In this document: positions 1 through 11,035 of the stretch, in pieces
How positions within the stretch are numbered: position 1 is the first letter of the stretch
How the letters are laid out: every line of letters begins with the position of its first letter
Notes under the pieces: model-generated
What the model saw: the letters and a program-made list of their open reading frames with translations, nothing else
Databases searched by the model: none
What the model was told of the DNA's origin: nothing
Assembly: GCA_017165825.1 (NCBI GenBank)
Contig: CM029376.1
Coordinates: 21,624,558 to 21,688,557 of the forward strand
Reading direction: 5' to 3'
Source of the DNA: Hepsetus odoe
Taxonomy: Eukaryota; Chordata; Actinopteri; Characiformes; Hepsetidae
DNA length: 64,000 bases
Program-made: the position numbers and the translations under genes

Positions 1-6
1 CTTTAC

Positions 7-1278
7 CTTAGCAAGTGAGACGATGCCCTTTAGACGGGTGGCGGCCGCTTCATACTCTGGAGCAAGTCGTTTACAGTGGCCGCACCTAAAGTGAGGAAGA
101 TATGGATTATATTTATTTATAAAGTGTTTTCCTCACATGACATATTTCCATCATATAATACAGTCTATTTCATATACTTCTACATTTATATAGTTATGTC
201 AAAAACAGGTCTTCCAATACCTGCTCAAACTGCTCTCCCATTAAAAAAAAGTTAAACAACAAAAGGGATTATATGGAAAAGAGAAAAGTCTCAAGTTTAG
301 CTCAAGTCCTACTGATCATTGATTCCTGCTGCTGTTCTACGTGCTGCTAGAAACCGACCAATCAGAGACAGCCAACGAAACTTAATTGACCAATCACTAC
401 ATTACAACAGCGAGACCACGCCTCCAAACATCAGTCTGTAACGTTCCCTCCCTAAAAGTTAAGGAGACTGGATTTCTTATCCTTTTAGTTAGCTGAGTAA
501 ATATTACCTTAAACTGATCAAACTTAGCATTTATTTGCAGATCTCAGGGGCTGTCAAAATAAAAGGAAACGGTTTATTTAATAAATGTACTCATTAGAGG
601 TAAAAAGTTAGAGAAAACTGATTGGGTGGTAAATGAGGAATGCAGGGGAGCAGAGAGGAGACCAGTTCAACAATCAGCAGTGGTCAGTGTCCGTCTTGCT
701 TAATAAGAAGGAAACGAGATGAGCAGAAGGCTTTAAATTGCAAGCAGGCAGTACCTGGGACAGTTTTTCAGCTAGCTCAGGTGAGTTTTTGTCAGGGCTT
801 CATTACGTGAACATTCTGCTGGGTTTTAAGCTGATGTTTACACTGAAACTTCAGAAGTTCCTCATGAGCAGTGGCTGGCTAATGCTAACTCGGAACTAAC
901 GTTATTCATCACGGGCCATGGCCGAGCCCTGAGTTACAGCAGTGAGGAATGAAACTGAAAGCACGGTTAGAGAGTCTAGGCCCTGCTGGAGCGTCTAGGC
1001 CCAGTTTTAACGGCGACCTGGCTTTTGTTTGCACTGAAACGCTGAAAACGACCCGGTTTTTGGGCAGGTCGGACCGGCTAACAGTGCTAACGTCCGTGCT
1101 GGATGTATTTCTGCAGCTCAGCGACATTTTCCCCACGCACTTACCAGGGGGCGAAGAATTCAACCAGGATCATATCATGGTCTCCGATTTTGTTCTCAAA
1201 GTCGTCATCCGTGAACTCGAGCACATCACTGGCCCGCGCAGCTCCGGCGAGAAACACAAAAAACAGCAGAGGCACCAT
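7..1278 (-). CDS. pdia3: Protein disulfide isomerase A3 (ERp57), 5' part only
   Basis: Two coding exons on the minus strand: exon 1 at 1278-1145 and exon 2 at 85-7. The rest lies beyond the left edge. Exon 1 starts at ATG 1278-1276 and encodes a hydrophobic signal peptide (MVPLLFFVFLAGAARA), then SDVLEFTDDDFENKI and VEFFAPW. Exon 2 continues with CGHCKRLAPEYEAAATRLKG. The Trp codon of the first thioredoxin active site WCGHCK is split across the intron (TG/G), with a GTAAGT donor and a TTTAG acceptor. The protein is an ER-lumen thiol oxidoreductase that acts on glycoproteins with calnexin and calreticulin; the a-domain motif and flanking residues are characteristic of PDIA3 rather than P4HB. 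Intron 1 (86-1144) holds no further coding sequence that I can see. Inference: divergent CCAAT boxes at 1484-1524 belong to its promoter. Confidence 0.95.
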
Positions 1279-1469
1279 GACGGAGAGCCTGGGGGAGAGA
1301 GAGGGGGGTGTCGGCAGCCAAGGCGGGCAATTTGTTGCAGTAAAAGTCAGATCCCTCCTGCAGACAGGACTGTTTGGGGCTGAAGGCCCGGTGAAGCTGG
1401 CACCGCGCACACTGGAGAAAGAGAGGGAGCGCGGATGTGTGAACCCGGAGCTCTTCAGGGGAACCAAAG

Positions 1470-1488
1470 TGTGGCAGCAAACCATTGG
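1470..1488 (-). promoter_or_regulatory. ERSE-like element (CCAAT-N9-CCACA) upstream of pdia3
   Basis: Read on the minus strand, CCAAT is followed after exactly nine bases by CCACA, one mismatch from the ER stress response element CCAAT-N9-CCACG bound by NF-Y and ATF6/XBP1. It lies about 190 bp upstream of the pdia3 ATG in the correct orientation. A second CCAAT box (plus strand, 1520-1524) lies nearby. Family knowledge: PDI-family chaperone genes are induced by the unfolded protein response. Function here is inferred from position and spacing. Confidence 0.55.
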
Positions 1489-1652
1489 GCTTCCAACGGC
1501 GTCACACCGACCCCAGCAGCCAATCAGAGCGCGGCACCTCCACCGCTCCTGCAAAGGCGTTCCGCCCTCTGTCAATTAGAAAAGAATAATCACCAAACCA
1601 TCACTCTTTTAAGCTTTTTTTAAATAAATATATATATATATATATATATGTG

Positions 1653-1867
1653 TGTTCCAACATGGTCTACATCCCTCATCAACTCATTTGAAGCTGAATT
1701 ACTGTGCACTGCACTTTTAAAAATAGTAAAATACCCATTAGAATGAAATTAAAAAAGTATAATAAATACATTTATTATATATATATAATATTACTATTTT
1801 TAAAAGTGTAGTGCACAGTAATTCAGCTTCAAATGAGTCGATGAGGGATGTAGACCATGTTGGAACA
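1653..1867. repeat. Near-perfect long inverted repeat, possible foldback or MITE element
   Basis: The arms at 1653-1729 and 1791-1867 are reverse complements over 77 bp with two mismatches that I counted (near 1681 and 1711). They are separated by a 61-bp AT-rich loop containing (TA)n. The left side abuts a (TA)n tract at 1629-1649. The outer ends read TGTTCCAACATGG. There is no ORF inside. Consistent with a non-autonomous hairpin transposon; the family is not identified. Confidence 0.75.
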
Positions 1868-1911
1868 TCTAAGGCTTAAAAACTTTCTCATCTTATATAA
1901 GCCAACAAGAA

Positions 1912-2101
1912 CTTGGGGGTGGTTGTGATCTAGTGGTAGAGTTCTTGTCTTTAGGAAAAAGGCTGGCAGGTAAAAATCCCACCTCCAGCTTTGCTACCAC
2001 AGGGTCCCTTCACCCTAAATTGCTCCAGAGAGACCGTCTTTGTAGTAATGAACTGGAAGTCACTCTGGATAAAAGCACCAGCTAAATGTCATAAATGTAA
2101 A
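1912..2101 (+). mobile_element. tRNA-derived SINE, degraded
   Basis: A tRNA-like head (GTGATCTAGTGGTAGAG, A-box-like) is followed by the conserved fish SINE body: a stretch resembling CACCCTAAATTGCTCCAG, then TCACTCTGGATAAAAGC and GCTAAATGTCATAAATGTAA at the 3' end. The latter is the typical 3' end of DANA-like teleost SINEs. The B box region is degraded. Confidence 0.75.
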
Positions 2102-2595
2102 TTAGATTGACGTCCACAATCTAAACTGACATTGATTTTCTCTAAAGCTAAGCTCTGACCACTGGTCACCAATAATCTAAATGTAAAGTATGTGCTCCTA
2201 CTTTCAGTCAGATCAGTTCAGGATAATAGAGGTAGTGTCTTCGAGTGTTCATTGTTAACACGTTTCAGATATCGGACCATAAATTGTATTTCCCTGTACT
2301 TTTAGTCACCAGCATGACCTAATGAGCTAGATTTTTGTTGCAGTGATTATTTGACAGCTTTAAGAAGACCAGAGGTGAACACCTATTTGCTGTCCTGAGT
2401 AAAATTATTCTATGATCACCTCTTAAGCATAACTAAGATGCAGTGTCCATAAGCCTGTGACAACTTCCGTCGTTACAGTACTGCAGGTTTAGCCTGTTCC
2501 ATATTTGGACTAACCTGGCAAGCTTAAGAATACTTCACTCTGTGGGTTGTCTTGGTCTTACCCAACTTTTACTGGCCCTTGAATTAAGTGGACAT

Positions 2596-2717
2596 TTTTG
2601 CCAAGAAGAATTGAAAGACTTCCAAAAGAAAGGTGTGCCAAGCCTGTATGATCTTTCCCATAAAGGCTGGTATCGCTGCCAAAGTGCTTTAACCAAGTAC
2701 AAAGCCAAGGATCTAAA
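2596..2717 (+). pseudogene. 3' end of a Tc1-like transposase, degraded
   Basis: The stretch with GGTGTGCCAAGCCTGTATGA and TATCGCTGCCAAAGTGCTT resembles the conserved 3' end of salmonid-type Tc1 transposase genes (GTGCCAAGC.. and ATCGCTGCCAA.GTGCTTC.ACAAAGTAC), which encodes the extreme C terminus. Only about 120 bp survive and the frame is not intact. It is interrupted on the right by the terminal inverted repeat of a different Tc1 family. Confidence 0.6.
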
Positions 2718-2719
2718 TA

Positions 2720-3040
2720 CAGTACTGTGCAAAAGTTTTAGGCAGGTGTGAAAAAAATGCTGTAAACAAAGAATGCTCTCAGAAATATAAATAATGATTG
2801 TTTATTTTTATCAATTTACAAAATGCAAAATTAGCAAACAAAAGAAAAATCTAAATCAAATCAATATTTGGTGTTACTACCTTTTGCCTTCAAACCAGCA
2901 TCAGTTCTTCTAGGTACACTTGCACAAAGTCAGGGATTCTGTAGGATTATAGTCGGTGTATGATCAACCAGTTTTACCAAACAAGTGCTGATGATCATCA
3001 GTGTCACACGGAGGAGAAACACAGTCATGTTCAGAACAAC
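2720..3040 (+). mobile_element. Tc1-like transposon end (CAGTACTGTGC family), truncated
   Basis: A TA dinucleotide (2718-2719) is followed by CAGTACTGTGCAAAAGTTTT, the terminal inverted repeat start of a widespread teleost Tc1 family. The internal sequence continues through TTTGGTGTTACTACCTTTTG and TTCTTCTAGGTACACTTGCA. Homology fades near 3040. The transposase and the other terminus are absent. Confidence 0.7.
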
Positions 3041-3637
3041 CTACCAGCCGAGTTCCTTCACAAACTATTTTTCATAAAAATATTTACTTTTTAATAAAAC
3101 ACAAACAAAAACCTTTTGGGCTTGCCACTGTGGAATATTGTATGAGGACTGTTGCGTAAAAAATCTGTTCAATCCTTCAAAGAATCTGAAACATTTCATA
3201 TGGACCATACGTATATGTTAATTTGTCTCTGCGCTCATGTCTGAGTTTCCAACCTTATACCAGAGGAACACTACCATCATTTGATTGGCCATAAATAGAG
3301 ATGTCAAAAGAACCACTTTTTCAAATATACTTCACTATGGTTGTACATTTTACACTTAATTTTACACTAAATTTTCTTTGGCTGTAATTGAAACCCATCA
3401 TTTCACTTAAGTACAGTTTCTCTGAACTTTTTTTTAGGCCTTGTTGAATGTCAGATATTGGGTTATGCTTCCATTGCACTGTCAGCAATGTCAGTCCTTT
3501 AATTGTCTGTAATTAAAATGATCAGGGATTTATAAAACATCATCATGCAAGACTGTCATTGTGAGGGTCCAGGCATTTTAGTTTAAGGTTAATCTCTCTG
3601 GCATAATCCAAATATATGCAAATCTCAGCAAGAGAAG

Positions 3638-4530
3638 TCAAGTCAAGTAGGTTTTTAATGTCATTTCAACCATATACATTGTACATAGTGCAACATAATA
3701 ACATTCCTCCAGGACCCTGGTGCTACACATAAGACAACATAAGACACGACATAAGACAAACAAGCTAGTGCAGACAACAACATACAGAACAATAGGCGGT
3801 ACGTTTAGTACATTCATCCTTCGGATAGCCACAGTGTTACAGAACAAAGCAGCACATGTTGCTGGCAGTGTGATGGAGCAGCAATGTTGTGGTTAAAGTG
3901 CGGGTGCAAAAAATAAATAATAAGTAATAGGTATAGCAGCGGTATGGGGATTATCAGTTCAAAAGTCTGATGGCCAGGGGGAGGAAACTGTTTCTCATCC
4001 TGGTAGTGGAGGCCCATATGCTGCGGAACCTTTTCCCAGATGGCAGGAGGGAGAAGAGAGTGTGGGACGGGTGTGTGATATCATCCACAATGCTGATTGC
4101 TTTGCGGATGCTGTGAGTGGTGAAAATGTCCTGATCAGAGGGCAGAGAGACACCAATGATCTTCTCAGCTGTTCTCACTACCCGTTGAAGGGACTTGCAG
4201 TCTGAGACGTTACATTTCCCATAGCAGGTAGTAATGCAGCTTCTCAGGATGCTCTCGATGGTTCCCCTGTAGAAGATGGTGAGGAAGGAAAGATGGGCTC
4301 TCCTCAGTCTGCGTAGGAAGGACGCTGCTGGGCTTTCTTTGTGATGGAGCTGGTGTTGAGGGTCCATGTGAAGTTGTCTGTTAAGAAACTTGTTCTTGAC
4401 CATTTCCACAGGTGAGGTGTTGATATTCAGTGGAGAGAGGTCCCGACGTGGTCTCCTGAAGTCAACAACCATCTCTTTAGTCTTGTCGACTTTCAGAGAC
4501 AGGTTGTTGGTTCTCAAGTAGCTCAAAAAT
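3638..4530 (-). mobile_element. 5'-truncated non-LTR retrotransposon (L2/CR1-like), C-terminal RT part
   Basis: A minus-strand ORF from 4526 to 3954 (190 codons) contains reverse-transcriptase C-terminal motifs of fish L2/CR1-type elements: NLSLKVDKTKEMVVDFRR, FLRRLRRAHLS, FYRGTIESIL, LQRVVRTAEKIIGVSLPS and FSLLPSGKRFRSI. Only the last third of the polymerase is present, so the insert was 5' truncated, as is usual. The 3' UTR runs to about 3638 and ends in tandem AAGTC units, a typical 3' tail. The reading frame is open but the protein cannot be functional. Confidence 0.85.
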
Positions 4531-5658
4531 CCTTTTTTTCAAAATAATCTGATTTATTAATAAATAAATAAATAAATAGCATTTGGGAATTGAATATGAA
4601 TTCCTTTTATAATGTTGTAAGCATTTATTGCCATTTTATGTGTTTCATTGTAAAAAAAAAAGTGCAAAGCTTGAATTTAAGTGTTAACAACTAAGAGTTA
4701 AGGACTATTTTATCTGTGCCATGTATTTTCAAAAGATTATTCTAGTCTAGTCATTGTGTGATTTCCACAGAGGTCAAAATTCAGGACTGGAAACTGGAAT
4801 CAGGGTCTGGAGTTTAAGTACAAGTACAAGTCATGAGTAATGATGACTGTCAGGAATAAACTGGACAGTCTTTCTACTGACCTGTCTCTGATGTGTAATG
4901 GTATGTGCTTTTAGTTTTTGCAATTAATGAGAATTTTTTTTGTGCTTTTTTTCATTGAGGGCACATCTCATACATCTTACACATCATGCTGAGAAAATCT
5001 TGTTGAAAAGTACTCCAATTGTGTAAAAATACACCACATAAATAAACATGGAAACAGACTTACCCAAGTGCTTTAGGACAGGGTATGATTCACTGTACAC
5101 TACAAAAAGCAAAACATCATAAACTAGTGGTCCTAAACCACATGGAAAAGTCTGCACAGCTGGATATGGTTTTAATGGGTCAAGAGAGCTGCTAGTGGTG
5201 TATTTTTACAGGGAGAATAAGGCACAGTTTAGTGTTTAATTAGTGTTTTGTTACAGTCAAAGCTTCAAAATTCAAAATTGAAGACAACTGGTAACTCAGA
5301 CTTAGCTAGCTGTCTGCCTACATCACTCACCGCAACATCTTAATACGTGTGTACCATAAATTAATTTAAATGTAGCACTTTCCGTTGGGAAAGCATTATA
5401 ATCTATGTCACTTACTATGACTCCAACACTTTCCAGTCTTCATCAGGTACGTTTTTAAAAATAAAGGTGGTAAACTGGCATAGAAAATCATTTGAAACCT
5501 TTAAAGACCTTCAGCACTATCATCATTGGCACACAAAAAAATATGAGGTAAAAAAAAACATGCTTTGCTGTTAGTTTTTGCAGATAATTTGCAGATCAGT
5601 ATCTCACCCTGAAAATATGAGAAAAACAAGTAATAATAAAAATGACTGTTAAAAAAAT

Positions 5659-5903
5659 AAGTGAAGTGAAAATTTGTCATTGTGAAACAGCCCACAGTAA
5701 AAAAAACACAATAAAATGCTTCCTCTGCATTTCACCTATACACATACATGCAGCAGGGGGCAGCTATTTCATGGTCCAGGGAGCAGTGATGGGGATGGTA
5801 CCTTGCTCAAGGGTATCTCAGGTCAACCTACTGGTCTGGGATTCAAACCCACAACCTTTTGATCCTGGGGCCGAATCCCTAACCACTAGGCCACCGCTGC
5901 CCC
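5659..5903 (-). mobile_element. tRNA-derived SINE, full-length or nearly so
   Basis: Minus strand: the head GGGGCAGCGGTGGCCTAGTG contains an A box and GGTTTGAATCC fits a B box. The body includes CCTTGAGCAAGGTACC and a 3' end corresponding to plus-strand GTGAAAATTTGTCATTGTG. The same family recurs at 19510, 24867 and 42041. Confidence 0.8.
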
Positions 5904-7837
5904 TAATGGTCAATTAAGTGCATCTAGTCTAAGCAAGCCAAAACCCTTCGAGATTATTTTCTACACTTTTGCAATCAACTCCCATTTCTTTTCTATTCTG
6001 ACTTAAAGAAAAAATGTAAGAATTGTATAGTTCATAACATAGATATCTAAAGATGTTATATATGGTGTTAAACTATAAAAGGTTGTCTATACTCTCCACT
6101 TCAGGTTTTCTTGTTTAAGAAGACGAAAAAGTCTACTGTTCATCTCAAGTTGAGGAGGTCAATATTATAAAGCCATTGTTTGTAAAAAAATCTAAACAGT
6201 AATTATAAAATGTTAGTGATGAGGAACTAGCCAGGTTTCAAAGAATCAATAAGAAGTCATTTAAGCAGGATCAAGAATGAAACTGTATCATAATTAAATT
6301 AAATGTTTTTAATTTTAAAGGCCTTGACGAGATCTTTAGACTGACGAAAATAGTTATATATACAATTATATATATATCTAATAAAAAAGATTTAGTACTA
6401 GAATTATGTCTAATCATATTTGACATGATTTATGAACCAATACACCAATCAATTCAGCTGTATGTAAAGGCATGTAGTGCGTGTTCAGTTCTGGCCACCA
6501 GGTGGCGCAACTACACAAAACATTAGCACAGCTTTAATTGTTGGTCATGCTAGTCAGCAGGCCCCTGTGCTTTCTCAAAAAAAAAAAAACAAGTTTTCAA
6601 TGTATACTTAAAAAAAATTTAATTTACAGTTTATAATAGGTCTTTATAAAAGGCCTGTAGAAAGAGAACAATTTTATTTTAAATGTTTTATACAACATGA
6701 AAGGCACACATGCACACAGAGTCTTTGTTCTATATGGAATTGTATTTTGGAGGACAAAATGTTTCTTGGACTGTCCTCACTAGGACATGGTCTCTGCAGG
6801 CTGATCTGAAATTTGTTCCACATCCATGACCTCTATACTGCAGGAGCTGCAACTGGCAGGGATTGGTTGAGCTCATTTCTGGTTGGAGCGCTATGCAGAT
6901 CTGAAACAGAGTGTGGAGGCCTGTAGGCAGATGGACTAAAGTGGGCATATAAACCAGCATATGCCCAAAATGAGACCTTTGACCTCTGAAGTACAGTTGA
7001 ATTTGGCTTGAACACTGTTTGTCTGCAAATCCCTTGTGGTGTTGTGATTATATTTCCACAGTTATGTTGCTGATTGTGGTGCAGCTTTGGCAAGATCATG
7101 TGATTTTTCACACATTTTTGTGGTTAAGCTCATAATGTCTCAGGCATTCAGGATGTTAAAAATCTTTCCAAACTGAATACCCACAACGGCACTGCTATTT
7201 CATGAAATATACACATATATTATTTTAATGCTTTGAAAAAGGAAAAAAAACAACAACAAAAAAACAAGAGACAACCACGAGTTGGAATTGCAGATGATTT
7301 GTTGCCTTTTCTGTTGACATACCTTTCAGGAGTTCCTCTATACATCTCCATGGCAACAGACTTCAGCCCATAATCGAGCTGAAAAGCTGATTTCACAGCT
7401 TCTTGCATTTGAAGAATTAAATGCAACGATTTAAAAAAACATCAAAAAAGGATAGATATGTGCATGCAAGCACAGCATGCATCCAATGCTGCTCTGCTCT
7501 CACAGCAGAGTAACCTCACAAATGTCCTGTGGGACAAAGGCATCTGCATTTGGATCCATTTGCTTGTGAAGCCCTGTTTCAGACTATTATTGTCTGGCTG
7601 ACGTATCAGGTTCCATGCAAGAACTGCTCTCGTTTTCATAGGTTTCATTTTCATCTGTATGTAATACACTGCAGGTACCACCTCGCCCCTGAGGAGGCTT
7701 CTCCGGTCTCCTCTCCCTGAGGTCTTCTACCATTTGTCTCTATTGAACAGCCATAACTGAAACCAATGCAACTGACATAGTTCCAAAAAAAGGAACGTGG
7801 TTCTGAGAACAGGCCTCTCCAATGTCACCTTGGTAGC

Positions 7838-7882
7838 GAGAGAGAGAGAGAGAGAGGGAGAGAGAGAGAGAGAGAGAGAGAG
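7838..7882. repeat. GA microsatellite
   Basis: A (GA)n tract of about 45 bp with one GGG interruption. Confidence 0.9.
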
Positions 7883-8690
7883 CCGACAGCAAGTGAGCTT
7901 GGGGAGCTCTGACAGTGGAGTCAGATAACACCCACATGGCAGCACCTAACTGCAAACAGAGCTTCATCCTTGGATAATTAGTGTTCAGTATCAACATACT
8001 TAAATTAGTCTCATAGTCCTTAGACTTTTGTGTTTGCCATTTCTTGTCAGTCTTTTCAACTTCAAGTGTGGCTGCTATAAAAATGTATTCTAAACAATAA
8101 TGTTCAAAGGGGTCATGAAAACTAAATATCTTTTTAACAAAATAAAGTTTGAATTGCTTTAAAACATTAGTAGAGTATTAAAGTACTATTCATTCTTCTG
8201 TCCATACTGATCATATAAAGGAACTGTGCTGCAAAACACAAAACACACGAATCAACATATATACGATTGTTCAACTAATCAGTTCACAGCAGATATCTTC
8301 ACAGATGAAGTTATAAGGAGCACTTCTGTATTTCAAAGGAGGCTAATTGCTGGGATTAAGACAGGCTGTTTAATGCTAAGAGATGATGAGAGGCTGGTCA
8401 TGTTAAAATGAATTCGGACGATGTTTGGTACATAAATTGCACAAAAGACCTCAGGGAGAAACATAAGACAATGGAGAATGTGGGCCCTTTAAAGAAATGA
8501 TTCACTGAAAAATCAGTCTGCTAAAATGACTCTTTCACAAAGAACGAAAGAAATTTCTTTTTTTTTTCTGTGAATTATTCCTTTAAGATCAACAATGAGC
8601 ACTATATGTTTTAGTGTTTTCTTCCACAAAGAAAAATGTTTAAATTCTCTGGTGCCTGAGCAAACAAGTCTCAGTAATGGTTATAATATT

Positions 8691-8696
8691 TTTATT
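8691..8696 (-). terminator. Polyadenylation signal AATAAA for ckmt1
   Basis: AATAAA on the minus strand, about 210 bp beyond the ckmt1 stop codon. Likely the 3' end signal; I saw no other AATAAA between the stop and this point. Confidence 0.55.
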
Positions 8697-8904
8697 GCAT
8701 TACAGTCAATTGAATTGACAAGAGTATGTGACAAAACAGTAATGCCACGCGAACACAAACATGAAGTACAGTACATTCACTCCGTTAGTACATTAGGAGT
8801 GGAGCTGCAAATGCACAAATGGCATGCTGCATGAGTTTAGAGTACCATCATTTCAGAATGACATTATGGGGACGGATGGTGGAGAGATGTTAATTTCGGT
8901 CTAC

Positions 8905-10974
8905 TTAAACTGGCTTATGTGGGGCTGGAACTTTGATGTCCTGGCCTTTTTCCAACCTCTTCTCACACTCAATCAAGTAGTTCACTCCATCAATGACAGT
9001 CTGGACCAGCTGGACCTGAACACACAAACACACACAGTTTTACCAAAGAGAACTGAAACAATGGAATATGTTAGTAATTCTCAGACTCATGGGAAAATGT
9101 GAGTGTGAGTGAGGAAAAAAGTAGTAAGACTTGGTATAAACACACAAAGTAAAGAGGGAGAGCAACTTGCTGTATTTATTTTACTAGGCTGGGCCTGGTT
9201 AGGCAGTTTAAATGTGTTTTCAATTAATTGGGGCTGTCCAAAGTCCACATGAAGATCTGAACACACTAGCTTTGTCTAGCTTTATCCTAGTGCGATTACC
9301 ATTGCAATACTTGCCCCTTGCATCGTTGGCCATACTGCTACACACCTATAAAACTGAATTTATTTTCTTGTTTTGGATGTTTTTACCATTGCTTTTCAGA
9401 GTGTGCTACTATCTTGCCATTTCTATCAGCCGGCTCACCCATCAAACCACTATCTGCTACTTTTCCCGATTTTTTCCGACCTCATCTTTAATGATATTTC
9501 AAGAAATCTTTTTTTCAAAGAATTAGAAGGGGTACATTCCCCTCACTGTATTCAATTGTTTGGTTCAGGAAATACTAATTATTGAATACTGTGAAAATAT
9601 ATTTAGCTATCATAGTCATTTTACTGAAAAAGTCTAAATAGATTATACTTTGCAAGTAACTTTCAGTCCCTGGATATATTTTCTAGTTTACCTCAGACTG
9701 TCCAAGCCTGTCCAGATTGGAGATGTCAAAGGTACTGCCCACAGCTGCTGTGTCCACTCCTCCAGTGCCTCTCTTCTGCAGTCGCAGGTTATCGAGGATC
9801 TTGGGGAAACGAGGGTCCTGCAGTAATGAAGACAAAAAAGTTCTTCACAATCAGCAAATGAAGGTACTAATAAATCCTTTTAGCACTAAAATATTTACTT
9901 TTAAGATTAGGTTTGAACATCATACATGTTTCTGACAATCTGAAGGACCACTGTGGTTTCAATGTGGATGGAAGGATGAAGTTTTGAACTAAATAAAAGT
10001 AAAACTACTCAGGTACACTCATGCTGATGAACCTTAACCAGCCCTATATTTCCATCATGTGCTTGTAACTTGTTGCTGGAATATACCTTGCTGAGACGGG
10101 GCAGTTTAATATGGACGCCAGCACGCAGCCCTGTGCCCAGATTGGATGGGCAGGTAAGGATGTAACCCAATCGCTCGTTCCACATGAACTCCCAGCCTTT
10201 CTCCTGAATAAGCCTTTCAACCTGAGCACAGCAAACCAACATTCAGCAAAACACAATGACCAAGGCTTTTGTGAAAGATCTTTTTGTGAAAGTATGTGGT
10301 TAACAAATATGCTGAGCACATAAAGTGTAGCTTATGGTATTTACAAGGATTTACATGTAGTACTCTTATTACGTTACCTTACTGATTAAGGCTGAAATGG
10401 CTAAAAGTCTATAAAACTAAGCATCAACTAAGCAATGCAGATCTAGAATATACACACAAAAACACTCTTACCCCCCCAAACACTCTTATACACATAATGA
10501 TGCAGGACTGTTTGTTTACAACTACTGCGTGTCCACAAAAGGGCATTGCTCTCGGCTGCTTTAAACACAGCTGTGCAGGCCGTCCCAGAGCTCTGTTTAA
10601 TACATAATAGAAGATTGTGTGGCTTTAGTGCTACCAGGCAGCCATCAGGGAGACGGGTGAGCTCACCTCTTGGAGGCCCCTGCAGAAACGCTCAAAGACC
10701 CGCTTCATGTTGCCCCCTTTCTCCATGGAGATCACACGAGTGTGATCCTCCTCATTAATCCACACCAGGAATGTTTTCTCGTTGTTGTGCCTGGAAATTA
10801 ACACATGAGTTACACACAGAGCTACACAGTGAACAGCATAGCAGCTAAAGCCTGGCGCTAAAAATAGACACGGCAATAATTAGGAAATACTTGTTCTAAC
10901 TGATTGGGCAGAACGGCCTACTCATGTGTAAAAATAGGCTGCTAGTAAGGGTTTTTGGAGAAATTATATATGTA

Positions 10975-11035
<61 letters not shown>

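Larger units (their letters stand above)
1579..8690. other. Repeat-rich spacer between pdia3 promoter and ckmt1 3' end
   Basis: No host coding exon is recognisable. It holds a long inverted repeat (1653-1867), a SINE (1912-2101), two abutting Tc1 fossils (2596-3040), a 5'-truncated LINE (3638-4530), a reverse SINE (5659-5903) and a GA microsatellite (7838-7882). The remainder is AT-rich unique-looking sequence in which I see nothing definite. Confidence 0.7.

Noticed and set aside
949..1579. Plus-strand frames of 144 and 158 codons
   Set aside because: They overlie pdia3 exon 1 and its GC-rich promoter on the opposite strand and show no family similarity.
3954..4526. 190-codon minus-strand frame as a host gene
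   Set aside because: Motifs are those of a LINE reverse transcriptase and the element ends in AAGTC tail repeats.
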